The position numbers and the translations under genes are program-made. A stretch of 64,000 nt of DNA, from the NCBI RefSeq assembly GCF_030733545.1, contig NZ_JASHIU010000011.1:1-64000 (forward strand). The letters are read 5' to 3'. The notes under the pieces are model-generated. The model ran no database searches. It had not been told where the DNA came from and was given only the letters and a program-made list of their open reading frames with translations. The stretch is from Oceanicaulis sp. MMSF_3324. Lineage in GTDB: Bacteria > Pseudomonadota > Alphaproteobacteria > Caulobacterales > Maricaulaceae. How positions within the stretch are numbered: the first letter of the stretch is position 1; every line of letters starts with the position of its first letter. Positions 23,965 to 32,562 of this stretch are shown here, one piece after another.

Positions 23965-24474
23965 ATGTTCAAACGCTCGCTACTGGCCGCCGGCCTGGGT
24001 CTGACGGTGCTCATGCTCAGCCCGACGGCGCACGCCCAGTCCCGCAATTCCATCGACATTCGCCAGTCCGGCTACGCCAATGAGCTGGCCGCGCGCGTGG
24101 ACGGTCATCGCAATCGTCTCAGCCTTGAACAGCGTGGCGTCCGCCAGTTCATCTCCACGCTTCAGGACGGCACGCGCAATGGCGCGCAGGTCTCCCAGAC
24201 CGGGCGGGACAACCAGGCCGGCCTCAATCAGGAAGGGCGTCGCAACCGGGTCGTGATCGGCCAGGAAGGCTGGCTCAACGAGGCGTTCAGCGCTCAGACC
24301 GGTCGCGGCAATGTGGTGGGGGTCGCCCAGATCGGCGACGGCCATCAGGCGGTCACCACCCAGGAAGGTTCCAACAACGCGCTGGGCGTCATCCAGGTTG
24401 GTCGCGGTCAGTTCACTGATGTGCACCAGAGCGGATCCGGCAATGTGACCCTGGTCATCCAGGGTGGTTTTTAA
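23965..24474 (+). CDS. Curlin-repeat protein (CsgA/CsgB-like amyloid subunit)
   Basis: A 169-residue secreted protein with signal peptide MFKRSLLAAGLGLTVLMLSPTAHAQ. The mature part is built from about seven degenerate curlin repeats of the form S-x5-Q-x-G-x-x-N (for example IDIRQSGYANELA, AQVSQTGRDNQAG, VVIGQEGWLNEAF, VVGVAQIGDGHQA), with regularly spaced Gln, Gly and Asn, the ladder that stacks in curli fibres. It is more Arg-rich than enteric CsgA. I cannot tell major subunit from nucleator. A CsgH-like gene follows; CsgE, CsgF and CsgG are not in the window, so the export system must lie elsewhere. Confidence 0.82.
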   Translation: MFKRSLLAAGLGLTVLMLSPTAHAQSRNSIDIRQSGYANELAARVDGHRNRLSLEQRGVRQFISTLQDGTRNGAQVSQTGRDNQAGLNQEGRRNRVVIGQEGWLNEAFSAQTGRGNVVGVAQIGDGHQAVTTQEGSNNALGVIQVGRGQFTDVHQSGSGNVTLVIQGGF

Positions 24475-24521
24475 GACCCCAATCAAGGGGCTGCTTTACG
24501 CCCGCCTCAAAACGCAACGCA

Positions 24522-24546
24522 GCGGCCGGCGTCCGGCGCCGGCCGC
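24522..24546 (+). promoter_or_regulatory. GC-rich hairpin between curlin and csgH-like genes
   Basis: GCGGCCGGCG (24522-24531) and CGCCGGCCGC (24537-24546) form a perfect ten-base-pair stem with a five-base loop, 29 bases before the next start. There is no T-run, so it is not a classic terminator. It may act as a processing or attenuation point that makes more curlin than CsgH. Confidence 0.5.
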
Positions 24547-24574
24547 GCTCTCCGACAGGAAGGAGGACATGATC

Positions 24575-25006
24575 ATGCGTATCAAAACAGGCCTCTTGGC
24601 CTTTACGGCTTGCCTTGGTCTCGCCGCAGCGTGCGCGCACGCCCAGCCCGGTCCAATCAGCGCCAGCGAGGCAATGTCGCCGCTCTGTTCGCTCACCGTG
24701 ATCGAGGATGGCCAGGGCCGACACCTGATGGCTCAGGCCGCACCAGGACTGACCGGGCGCTGGATCCTTGAAGCCGGCGGTCCGGCCATGAGGCTGGAGC
24801 AATCAGGCGATCTGGCCTTGCGTTCTGACGAACAAAGCGAGCTTGCGCGGGTCAGTCTTGATGCGCCTTCCGGGCCTGCGCCTGCACTGGAAACACTCGC
24901 GCCGGGACAGACGGTGATCAGCGGTATGTCCAATGATCCGGTCTTCGCCACCTTGCGGCTGATCAGTGCAGATGGTGATCCGCTTTGTACAGCCGAGCTG
25001 GGCTAG
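24575..25006 (+). CDS. CsgH-like curli accessory protein
   Basis: A 143-residue periplasmic protein: signal peptide MRIKTGLLAFTACLGLAAACAHAQ (the Cys is not in a good lipobox), then a single beta-sandwich-like domain of about 100 residues with paired Cys (PLCSLTVIED near the start, DPLCTAELG at the end), GRWILEAGG, and MRLEQSGDLAL. This resembles CsgH, the alphaproteobacterial inhibitor of premature curlin polymerisation. The assignment rests on position after curlin and on pattern, not on a strong motif. ATG 24575 is preferred to ATG 24569 because AGGAGG then has a normal spacing. Its TAG stop shares CTAG with the convergent LOG gene. Confidence 0.6.
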   Translation: MRIKTGLLAFTACLGLAAACAHAQPGPISASEAMSPLCSLTVIEDGQGRHLMAQAAPGLTGRWILEAGGPAMRLEQSGDLALRSDEQSELARVSLDAPSGPAPALETLAPGQTVISGMSNDPVFATLRLISADGDPLCTAELG

Positions 25007-25545
25007 GACGCCCACTCCGATTCCAGCCGCTTGAGGGCGGCGTCGGGATCGGGGTGGAAGCTGATCGTCTTGATCACATTGTCCTGAGCGAAGCCGGCAT
25101 CGACCACGCGCAGAAGCAGGGTTTCCAGCGGACCCCAGAAGTCGGCGTCGATGAAGGCGGCGGGTTTGTCGTGCCGTCCCAGCTGGCGCAGCATGATCAT
25201 GTCGAAGATCTCTTCGAGCGTGCCGGCGCCGCCCGGCAGGACCAGAAAGCCGTCCGCTTCCTCGACCATGATCGCCTTGCGAGAGGCGAGGGTGGCGGTG
25301 ATACGAGGCTCGACGCCGTCTTGAAGGCCTTCAAGCGGGATGAGGAATTCGGGGATAACGCCCAGCACATCACCGCCTTCCTCAAGGGCTGCGCGGGCCA
25401 TGCGTCCCATCAGTCCGGCCTCGGCGCCGCCATAAACGAGGCGAATGCCCTGGCGCGCGATGGCGCGGCCCGTGTCTTCGGCCAGTTTTGCAAACCGGGC
25501 GTCACTGCCGTCGCTGGACCCGCAAAATACGCAGATGCTCCGCAT
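25003..25545 (-). CDS. LOG family protein (TIGR00730 type)
   Basis: Rossmann-fold protein of 180 residues in the LONELY GUY family, which includes cytokinin nucleotide phosphoribohydrolases and nucleotide 5'-monophosphate nucleosidases. The two family motifs are complete: VYGGAEAGLMGRMA and PGGAGTLEEIFD (PGGxGTxxE, catalytic Glu), with IMVEEADGF between. ATG 25545 has GAGGCG five bases upstream; the upstream frame is non-homologous. The convergent neighbour overlaps by four bases at CTAG. Confidence 0.92.
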   Translation of the reverse strand: MRSICVFCGSSDGSDARFAKLAEDTGRAIARQGIRLVYGGAEAGLMGRMARAALEEGGDVLGVIPEFLIPLEGLQDGVEPRITATLASRKAIMVEEADGFLVLPGGAGTLEEIFDMIMLRQLGRHDKPAAFIDADFWGPLETLLLRVVDAGFAQDNVIKTISFHPDPDAALKRLESEWAS

Positions 25546-25685
25546 TTTCGCCTCACAAATTTCCGATAATGTCTGTAAACGCGGATTGAAACGTACAGAC
25601 GAGACGTTCAGCATTAGCAAGATGGCGCATTCGGCGCGAGGCTTGCATAGCAGTGTCGACCCGTCAGAACGCGAGGAGCACGCTC

Positions 25686-26684
25686 ATGGCCGCAACGCGG
25701 TCCTTTCTGATTGCCACAGCCCTGCTGATCATCGCCGTCGCCGCGGCGGCGATCTTTATCGTCATGCGTCCCGGACCGGGCGCCATCAGCGCGCCCGAAA
25801 CGCCTGCTGTCACCGAACCGGTTGAGAACGCAGCTCAAACCAGCCAGGAAGCTGCGGCTCTGATCCCGCCCACCTTCGACATTGTGAGGGTGGACCCACG
25901 CGGCACGGCGGTCGTGGCCGGACGCGGCGCGCCGGGCTCCGAGGTCGTGCTGATGGTGGGCGAGGACGAAATCTCGCGTGTCTCGATTGATAACGCCGGT
26001 GAGTGGGTGATGATCGTGGATCGACCGCTGCCTGCGGGCTCGGTTGAGCTGTCGCTTCTCATGATTACCCCCGCCGGACAGGAAATTCGCTCTGATCAGG
26101 TGGTCGTGGTCTCCGTGCCTGAAGGCCGGGATGAAACCCCGCTCGTGGTGCTGGGCCGTCCGGGGGAAGCCAGCCGCGTGCTGCAAGGCCCGTTCGACGG
26201 CCTGACGGTGGGCCCGCTTTCGCTTTCGACTGTAGACTATGATGACAGCGGCGCCGTGATCTTCGCCGGTCGGGCCGAACCGGGCACGGATGTGCGGGTG
26301 CTGGCCGACGGCGAAGTGGTGGGCCGCACCACCACCGATGACGCCGGACGCTGGGTGATCCGCGCAGGCGAGGCCTTCGAGCCGGGCGTCTATGATCTGC
26401 AGGTGGACCAGCTTGACGCGGATGGCCGCGTGACCGCGGTGATCGTTCTTCCGTTTGAGCGCGCCGAGCCTGAAGCGGCCCGCGCCGCCCAGCAATCGGG
26501 TCGCGTCATCGTTCAGCCTGGCAATTCGCTGTGGCGGATTGCGCGCCGTCTGTACGGCGAGGGCTTGCAATACACGGTCATCTACGAGGCCAATCGCGAC
26601 CAGATCCGTGATCCCGATCTCATTTATCCCGGGCAGGTGTTCAACGCGCCGGACGAAGAGACCGAGAGCGACCCCCAGCAATAA
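25686..26684 (+). CDS. LysM-domain protein with Ig-like repeats, membrane-anchored
   Basis: A 332-residue protein. An N-terminal hydrophobic helix (about residues 8-27) anchors it. Two related beta-domains follow (about 62-135 and 175-255), each with the pattern AVVAGRGAPGSEVVLMVGE...DNAGEWVM and AVIFAGRAEPGTDVRVLADGE...DDAGRWVI, the Big/Ig-like fold. A C-terminal LysM (about 275-325, VIVQPGNSLWRIARRLYGEG...YPGQVF) binds peptidoglycan. The start at 25686 has GAGGAG eight bases upstream. It probably links membrane to cell wall; the role is unknown. The ABC exporter gene begins 51 bases downstream. Confidence 0.85.
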   Translation: MAATRSFLIATALLIIAVAAAAIFIVMRPGPGAISAPETPAVTEPVENAAQTSQEAAALIPPTFDIVRVDPRGTAVVAGRGAPGSEVVLMVGEDEISRVSIDNAGEWVMIVDRPLPAGSVELSLLMITPAGQEIRSDQVVVVSVPEGRDETPLVVLGRPGEASRVLQGPFDGLTVGPLSLSTVDYDDSGAVIFAGRAEPGTDVRVLADGEVVGRTTTDDAGRWVIRAGEAFEPGVYDLQVDQLDADGRVTAVIVLPFERAEPEAARAAQQSGRVIVQPGNSLWRIARRLYGEGLQYTVIYEANRDQIRDPDLIYPGQVFNAPDEETESDPQQ

Positions 26685-26735
26685 GGCGCCGGGGCGGCAT
26701 GGCGCCGCCCGGCTCCCCGCCCTAAATAGGGCTCC

Positions 26736-28568
26736 ATGCGACATCACGATTCCGCCAATCCCACAGAAGGCCCTGCACCCGAAGGGCGTCTGGGGGAGGC
26801 CATCTCACGCTTGCTCACCATCCTGGCGTCCGATGACATGCGGCGCTGGCGCCCGCGCATGGCGATCGCCTTCCTGATCACGCTCGCGGCCAAGGGCTTC
26901 GCCGTCGCGTCTCCGATCGCCTTCGGGGAAGGGGTCAACGTGCTCACCCGCGGGGTGTCCGACGGTGCAGTCGGAGCGGGCCTGTTTGGTGCGGCGGCGA
27001 TCCTCTTTGTCGGCTATGGCCTGTTGCGGTTCGCCTCGACCGGAGCGCCGCAATTGCGCGACGCGATCTTCGCGCCGGTGTCCCAGGACGCCCAGCGACT
27101 GACCGCGGTGCAGGGGTTCTCCCATGTGCAGACCCTGTCACTGAGCTTTCACCAGACCAAGCGCACCGGCGCCATGAACCGCATCATCGACCGCGGCGCC
27201 AATGCGGTGGACTTCCTGTTGCGCTTCCTGGTCTTCAATATCCTGCCCGCTCTGGTCGAGCTGTTGCTCGCGGCGGTCGTGGCGGCGGTGCTTTACGGTT
27301 GGGTGTTCTCCGCCATCATCGTCGTGGCGGTCATCGCCTATGCCGTGGTGACGGGTCTGATGACCGAATGGCGGGTGAAGCTGCGTCGCCAGATGAACGA
27401 GGCGGACACCGAGGTGAACGCGCGCGCCGTCGATACCCTGACCAATTTTGAGACAGTCAAAGCCTTCGCCGCCGAGCAGCGCGAGGCGGAGCGATTTGAT
27501 ACAGCCAAGCAGCGCTATGCTGAGGCCGCGTCAAAATCCCAGCAAAGCCTGGCGGGATTGAACGCCGCCCAGGCCGCGATTATGAATGGCGGCCTGTTGG
27601 CGGTTGCGCTGACGGGCGGCTGGATGGCGCTCAATGGCGAGCTCGAGCCCGGCGATGTGGCGGCCCTGACCCTGATGCTGATGAATGTCTATCAGCCTTT
27701 GAACATCCTGGGCTGGGCCTATCGCGAGATCAAACAGGCGAGCGTGGATCTCGAGCGTCTGTTCCAGACCTTGAGGCTGAAACCCGAAGTGGCTGACAAG
27801 CCTGATGCGCCTGCGCTCGCCCTGAAGGGCGGGGCGGTGCGTTTTGAAGGGGTGAGCTTTGCTCATGACGGCCGGGACCGGTCCGTCTCCGATGTGAGCC
27901 TGGAGATCAAGGCGGGCAGCTTTGTCGGGCTGGCCGGGCCGTCAGGCGCGGGCAAGTCCACCCTGCTGCGTCTGTTGTTCCGGTTCTATGATCCCGATGA
28001 GGGCCGGGTGCTGATCGACGGTCAGGACATCGCCGGGGTGACCCAGTCCAGCTTGCGCGGGGCGCTCGGGCTGGTGCCTCAGGATGTGGTCCTGTTTAAC
28101 GACACGCTGCGGCAGAACATTCTCTATGGTTATCCCGAGGCCGATGAGGAAGCGCTCTGGGATGCGGTTGAACGGGCGCGTCTGAAAGAGTTCGTCCTCT
28201 CCCTGCCCAAGGGGCTTGATACACGGGTGGGCGAACGCGGGCTGAAGCTGTCAGGCGGTGAAAAGCAGCGTGTGGGCGTGGCCCGGGCGATCCTGAAAAA
28301 CCCGCCCATTCTGATCCTCGATGAGGCCACTTCAGCGCTGGATTCGGAAACCGAGAGCGAGGTTCAGGCCGCGCTAGCCGAAGCCGCGCGCGGACGCACA
28401 ACCATCGCGGTGGCGCACCGTCTGTCCACCATCGCCAAGGCCGACCAGATCATCGTGCTCGAGGATGGCCATGTGGCCGAACAGGGGGAGCACGGCGTGC
28501 TTCTGGACCAGGACGGGCGTTACGCTTCCATGTGGCGACGGCAGGCGGAAGCGGGCGAGCTGGCCTAA
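26736..28568 (+). CDS. ABC transporter, Atm1/HMT type (fused permease and ATPase)
   Basis: Half-transporter of 610 residues that acts as a homodimer. The membrane domain (about 45-340) has six spans and the SFHQTKRTGAMNRIIDRG segment typical of the Atm1/ABCB7 class, which exports glutathione-linked sulfur or metal species. The ATPase domain (about 365-600) has Walker A GPSGAGKST (about 401), Q-loop VPQDVVLFNDT, signature LSGGEKQRV (about 506), Walker B ILILDEATSALD and the switch His in VAHRLST, so all key residues are present. The LysM gene upstream and patatin downstream suggest no shared pathway. Confidence 0.92.
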   Translation: MRHHDSANPTEGPAPEGRLGEAISRLLTILASDDMRRWRPRMAIAFLITLAAKGFAVASPIAFGEGVNVLTRGVSDGAVGAGLFGAAAILFVGYGLLRFASTGAPQLRDAIFAPVSQDAQRLTAVQGFSHVQTLSLSFHQTKRTGAMNRIIDRGANAVDFLLRFLVFNILPALVELLLAAVVAAVLYGWVFSAIIVVAVIAYAVVTGLMTEWRVKLRRQMNEADTEVNARAVDTLTNFETVKAFAAEQREAERFDTAKQRYAEAASKSQQSLAGLNAAQAAIMNGGLLAVALTGGWMALNGELEPGDVAALTLMLMNVYQPLNILGWAYREIKQASVDLERLFQTLRLKPEVADKPDAPALALKGGAVRFEGVSFAHDGRDRSVSDVSLEIKAGSFVGLAGPSGAGKSTLLRLLFRFYDPDEGRVLIDGQDIAGVTQSSLRGALGLVPQDVVLFNDTLRQNILYGYPEADEEALWDAVERARLKEFVLSLPKGLDTRVGERGLKLSGGEKQRVGVARAILKNPPILILDEATSALDSETESEVQAALAEAARGRTTIAVAHRLSTIAKADQIIVLEDGHVAEQGEHGVLLDQDGRYASMWRRQAEAGELA

Positions 28569-28654
28569 TTTGTTATTTGAAGGCCGCTTTTTCGCCGGAT
28601 TTCTCCCTGAGAACCATGCAGCCTGACGGGACGCTGGTTTAAGTGGGGTACGCG

Positions 28655-30856
28655 ATGAAGCTGTCTTTTCTTTACAGCGCGCTGATGGGCGCGCTGGCGT
28701 CCGCATGTGTGACAACTTCGGCCTTGTCCTGTGATTTCGAGGATAATGACGGCCCGGATGTGGCGCTGGTGCTCAGTGGCGGCGGTGCGCTGGTCAGCAC
28801 CCAAATCGGCGCCCTTCAGGTGATCGAAGAGCTGGGTGTGCCGATTCATTGTGTGGTGGGCACCTCGATGGGCGCCGTTGTCGGCGGGCTCTATGCGGCG
28901 GGGTATTCCGCGGCGGAGATCGAGGATATTTTCGTCTACACCGACTGGGCCGAGGTGTTCAGCGGGCGTCCGCCGCGCGAAGATCAGTCCTACCTGCAAT
29001 CGGAACGTTCCTCAGACTATCTCACCGGCGCCCTGATCGGTCTTGGGGATGAGGGCGTGCGTCTTCCCGGCGGCATGCGCTCGATGCACGGTCTGCGGCG
29101 GCATTTTCGCGAGCTTACCTTCCATGTGCCGCTGGATGCGGATTTTGACGGCTTGGCTGTTCCCTACCGCGCGGTGGTGACCGATTTTGCGACCGGCGAC
29201 GCCGTCGCCCTGTCCTCAGGCGATCTGGTACAATCCATGCTCGCGAGTATGGCCGTGCCCGGCGCTTTCCAGCCGCGCCAGATTGATGATGCGCTCTATG
29301 TGGATGGCGGCATGGCCGCACAATTGCCCGTGCGCGTGGCGCAGGAAATGGGCGCGGATATCATCATCGCCATCGACACCACGGTTGAACCGCCGGCGCC
29401 CTCCGCCAGCCCCTCCATGGCGGACACGATGCAGCAGCTGATCCGCGTCTCGGTCTGGCGCAATCGTCAGGAGGATGTGGCGCGGCTCGGCCCGGATGAT
29501 CTGTTGCTGACGCCGTCGCTGGATGGGCTCAGCACCACCGCTTTCGAGCGGGCGCCCCATGGCGTGGCGGCGGGCGTGCAGGAGGCGCGCCGACATGAAG
29601 CGCAGCTGCGCGCCATCTCCGCTCTGGCTGCGCCGCCCATCCGTCGCGATTTGCCGCGCACCCGCCCGTCCCAGATGGTGCAGGCGGAGATGCGCGTGGT
29701 GAACGCCACGGCGCTGGATGATCAGGTGCTGAGCGCCCGCGCCAATGTGAGCCGCGCCCTGGAAGAGGATGAGGATGTGCTGACCCGTCGGCTGAACGCG
29801 CTGACCGCGTTCGGCGCCTTGGGGGAAGCGGATCTGGCGCAGGATTCACAGGGGCTGGTCTTGATGGTGGATGAGCGCGATATCGGACGCTCCCAGCTGG
29901 AGGGCGGCGTGCGGCTGTCCAACACATTCGAGGGGGATTCCACCTTCTCCGTGCTGGCGCGCTATTCCCGGCGGCCTTTCTCCCGCCATGGCGGGGATTT
30001 CAGCCTGTCGCTGGAGCTGGGCACCACCAATGGCCTTGAAGCCGTGCTGCAACAGCCCTTCGGCGCGGCAGGCCGCTATTTCTATGAGCCGAGCCTTTAT
30101 TATGAGGGCGAGGAAGTCCCCCTGAATATCGGCGAAGTGAGATTGGGAGAGTTCTGGGACCAGAAAGCCGGCGCACGTCTGCGCGTAGGCCGTGAGCTTG
30201 GCGATTGGGGTGTACTTTATGCGGGTGGCGAGGTGCGGCGGGGGCGAACCGAAACCAAGGTCAGCCTGCTGCCGGAGATTGATCCGTTGATCTATACTTT
30301 AGCTGGGTTTGGCGGCGGGCTTCGTGTGGACACGCTCGATCATTTCAGCTGGCCGACCCGGGGGCTGGCTCTTAATGCGGAAGCGTTCCAGCTTTATAGC
30401 GTGGGCAATGAGGGCTCGGACACGCTTCAGCTCCAGCTTTCGGGCTTGCGAGCGTTCGAACTGGGGCAGACACATCTCTTGGCGGGTTTGCGGGCGGGTA
30501 GCGTCGAAAACCGGAACGACGATCCGGTAGACCTGATTTCGCTGGGCGGTTTTCGTTCCATCTCGGCTTATCCGCAGAACGCGATTCCGACCAACGGTTA
30601 TGTCTATGGATCGCTGGAGGCATATGAGCGGCTGGACCAGGCCGGACCGTTGTTCAATGTCCCGGTCTATTGGGGCGTTTTGCTGGAAGCGGCTTATGTT
30701 GAGCTGGATTTCCTGGGGGAGGGTGAAGCGGGCGCGACCTATTCCGGCGCGGTCTATCTTGGGGTTGATACCGTCCTGGGGCCCGCCATTTTCGGTGGCG
30801 CTCTGGGTGAGGAGGGCGCCGGCGGCATATTCATTCACTTGGGTAGCTCGTTTTAA
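28655..30856 (+). CDS. Patatin-like phospholipase with outer-membrane barrel (type Vd autotransporter, PlpD-like)
   Basis: About 733 residues. A signal peptide is followed by a patatin domain (about 30-280) with the oxyanion loop LSGGGAL, nucleophile elbow VVGTSMGAV (Ser about residue 70) and catalytic Asp in YVDGGMAAQ. A POTRA-like region (about 340-410) leads to a C-terminal 16-strand-type Omp85 barrel ending in FIHLGSSF with terminal Phe. This order defines the PlpD/type Vd autotransporters. ATG 28655 is preferred to a GTG four codons earlier. The lipase presumably sits at the cell surface or is released. The neighbours give no functional hint. Confidence 0.88.
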   Translation: MKLSFLYSALMGALASACVTTSALSCDFEDNDGPDVALVLSGGGALVSTQIGALQVIEELGVPIHCVVGTSMGAVVGGLYAAGYSAAEIEDIFVYTDWAEVFSGRPPREDQSYLQSERSSDYLTGALIGLGDEGVRLPGGMRSMHGLRRHFRELTFHVPLDADFDGLAVPYRAVVTDFATGDAVALSSGDLVQSMLASMAVPGAFQPRQIDDALYVDGGMAAQLPVRVAQEMGADIIIAIDTTVEPPAPSASPSMADTMQQLIRVSVWRNRQEDVARLGPDDLLLTPSLDGLSTTAFERAPHGVAAGVQEARRHEAQLRAISALAAPPIRRDLPRTRPSQMVQAEMRVVNATALDDQVLSARANVSRALEEDEDVLTRRLNALTAFGALGEADLAQDSQGLVLMVDERDIGRSQLEGGVRLSNTFEGDSTFSVLARYSRRPFSRHGGDFSLSLELGTTNGLEAVLQQPFGAAGRYFYEPSLYYEGEEVPLNIGEVRLGEFWDQKAGARLRVGRELGDWGVLYAGGEVRRGRTETKVSLLPEIDPLIYTLAGFGGGLRVDTLDHFSWPTRGLALNAEAFQLYSVGNEGSDTLQLQLSGLRAFELGQTHLLAGLRAGSVENRNDDPVDLISLGGFRSISAYPQNAIPTNGYVYGSLEAYERLDQAGPLFNVPVYWGVLLEAAYVELDFLGEGEAGATYSGAVYLGVDTVLGPAIFGGALGEEGAGGIFIHLGSSF

Positions 30857-30863
30857 TAATATA

Positions 30864-30881
30864 CAGTTTCGACAATTGATA
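30864..30881 (+). promoter_or_regulatory. Motif upstream of sqr shared with the DUF2892 gene
   Basis: CAGTTTCGACAATTGATA, 103 bases before the sqr start, matches CAGTTTTGATAATTGATA at 32568-32585 in 16 of 18 positions. The region is AT-rich against a GC-rich background. A common regulator for sulfide genes is the simplest explanation. Confidence 0.5.
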
Positions 30882-30984
30882 TGCGACGATTTGCCGAATG
30901 GCGCTGTCGGCGCGCCGGCGGGATGCTGGGGCAAAACAGAGCCCCTCCCAACCGCGGATGGCGGCGAACAACGGGAGGTGGATC

Positions 30985-32268
30985 ATGGCGGATATCGTCA
31001 TTCTCGGCGCGGGGCTGGGCGGACTGCCCATGGCCTTCGAAGCGCGCGAGCAGATGCGCAAGTCTGATACCATCACGGTGATCAGCGATTCAGCGACGTT
31101 TCATTTCACCCCCTCCAACCCCTGGGTGGCGGTGGGCTGGCGCGAGGCCGAGCAGATCAAGATCGAACTCGGTCCCTTGCTGAAAAAGCACGGCATCGAG
31201 TTCATCCATTCCGCCGCCAGCAAGGTTCATCCCGAAAGCAATGAAGTCGCCCTCAGCAATGGCGACACAGTGCCTTATGACTATCTGGTCATCGCTACCG
31301 GGCCCAAGCTCGACTTTGACGCCATTGAGGGGTTGGGGCCGCATACTGGCCACACCCAGTCGGTTTGCCATGTGAACCATGCCGAAACGGCCTATGACGA
31401 CTGGCAGCGGCTGATCGCGGATCCCGGACCGGTCATTGTGGGCGCGGTGCAGGGCGCATCCTGTTTCGGCCCCGCTTACGAACACGTGTTCACCCTGGAG
31501 ACCGATCTGCGTCGCAAGAAACTGCGCGACCAGGTGCCCATGACCTTTGTGACCTCGGAGCCATACATCGGCCATCTGGGGCTCGATGGGGTCGGCGACA
31601 CCAAGGGACTTCTGGAACACGAGCTGCGCCAGCGCTCCATCAAGTTCATCACCTCCGCCCGCATCGCCAAGGTGGAAGCGGGGCTGATGCATGTGGAGGA
31701 AGTCGGTCGCAAGGGCGAGGTGGTCGAGACCCACGCGCTGCCCTTCAAGCACGCCATGATGCTGCCCGCCTTCAAGGGTGTGGATGCGGTCTATGGCGTC
31801 GAGGGCCTGGTCAACGAGAAGGGGTTCGTGCTGGTGGATCGTCACCAGCAGAATCCCAACTGGCCGAATATCTTCTCGGTCGGCGTTTGCGTCGCCATTC
31901 CGCCCGTGGATATTTATCCTGTCCCTGTGGGGGTGCCGAAGACCGGCTTCATGATCGAATCCATGGTCCGGGCGGCGGCGCAGAATATTCGCGCCCTGAT
32001 TGAGGGGCGCGCGATGAAGCATGAATCCACCTGGAATGCGGTCTGCATCGCCGATTTCGGGGATGGCGGTGTGGCGTTCGTGGCCATGCCGCAAATCCCG
32101 CCCCGCAATGTGAACTGGGCCATGGAAGGGCGCTGGGTGCACATGGCGAAGGCGGCGTTTGAAGGCTATTTCATGGGCAAGATGCGCCGCGGGGTCAGCG
32201 AGCCCTTTTACGAGCGCATGATGCTGGACATGCTGGGCATCACGAAGGTGCGTGACAGCAAGGCCTGA
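30985..32268 (+). CDS. sqr: Sulfide:quinone oxidoreductase
   Basis: FAD enzyme at the cytoplasmic membrane that oxidises sulfide to sulfane sulfur and passes electrons to quinone. Its 427 residues start with the FAD fold (ADIVILGAGLGGLP) and contain all three redox cysteines of classic SQRs, at 128 (SVCHVNHAE), 160 (ASCFGPAYE) and 354 (TWNAVCIADFG), plus PVPVGVPKTGFMIESM and the C-terminal amphipathic RWVHMAKAAFEGYFMGKM. ATG 30985 has GGGAGG eight bases upstream. An AT-rich motif upstream is repeated before the downstream DUF2892 gene, which suggests co-regulation. Confidence 0.95.
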   Translation: MADIVILGAGLGGLPMAFEAREQMRKSDTITVISDSATFHFTPSNPWVAVGWREAEQIKIELGPLLKKHGIEFIHSAASKVHPESNEVALSNGDTVPYDYLVIATGPKLDFDAIEGLGPHTGHTQSVCHVNHAETAYDDWQRLIADPGPVIVGAVQGASCFGPAYEHVFTLETDLRRKKLRDQVPMTFVTSEPYIGHLGLDGVGDTKGLLEHELRQRSIKFITSARIAKVEAGLMHVEEVGRKGEVVETHALPFKHAMMLPAFKGVDAVYGVEGLVNEKGFVLVDRHQQNPNWPNIFSVGVCVAIPPVDIYPVPVGVPKTGFMIESMVRAAAQNIRALIEGRAMKHESTWNAVCIADFGDGGVAFVAMPQIPPRNVNWAMEGRWVHMAKAAFEGYFMGKMRRGVSEPFYERMMLDMLGITKVRDSKA

Positions 32269-32291
32269 TCCGTAGGGGACGCGGCATGAAA

Positions 32292-32320
32292 AACCCCGGC
32301 GCTGGGGAGGCCGGGGCTTT
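32292..32320. terminator. Bidirectional terminator between sqr and the DUF2892 gene
   Basis: CCCCGGC (32294-32300) pairs with GCCGGGG (32310-32316). An A-run upstream gives five T residues on the minus strand, so it serves best the DUF2892 gene; on the plus strand CTTTCC follows. Confidence 0.8.
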
Positions 32321-32345
32321 CCGCCTGACGACTGGGGCGAGCCTT

Positions 32346-32549
32346 TTAACCAAAGGCGCCGCCAGGCTTCACCCCCATGAGCTTGAGGATCATGGCGGCG
32401 GGACAAAAACCGGTGAAGCTGGACTGGAACAGGTTGAGCCCCACAAAGGCGGTCAACCACAGCCAGTAGGGGCTGTGAAACTGCGACAGCAACAAGGACG
32501 CCAGAATCAGGGTTCCGGCCAGAAGGGTGACAGCTCGTCCGACAGTCAT
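32346..32549 (-). CDS. DUF2892 (YgaP-type) small membrane protein
   Basis: A 67-residue protein with two membrane spans ([16 protein letters not shown] and [15 protein letters not shown]) and the family-defining [13 protein letters not shown] with its conserved Cys. In E. coli YgaP this module is fused to a rhodanese domain, and free-standing copies occur in sulfide-oxidation clusters, which fits the neighbouring sqr. The start is 13 bases from a perfect AT-rich palindrome, so it is probably tightly regulated. Confidence 0.88.
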   Translation of the reverse strand: MTVGRAVTLLAGTLILASLLLSQFHSPYWLWLTAFVGLNLFQSSFTGFCPAAMILKLMGVKPGGAFG

Positions 32550-32562
32550 GTTCGCCTCACTT

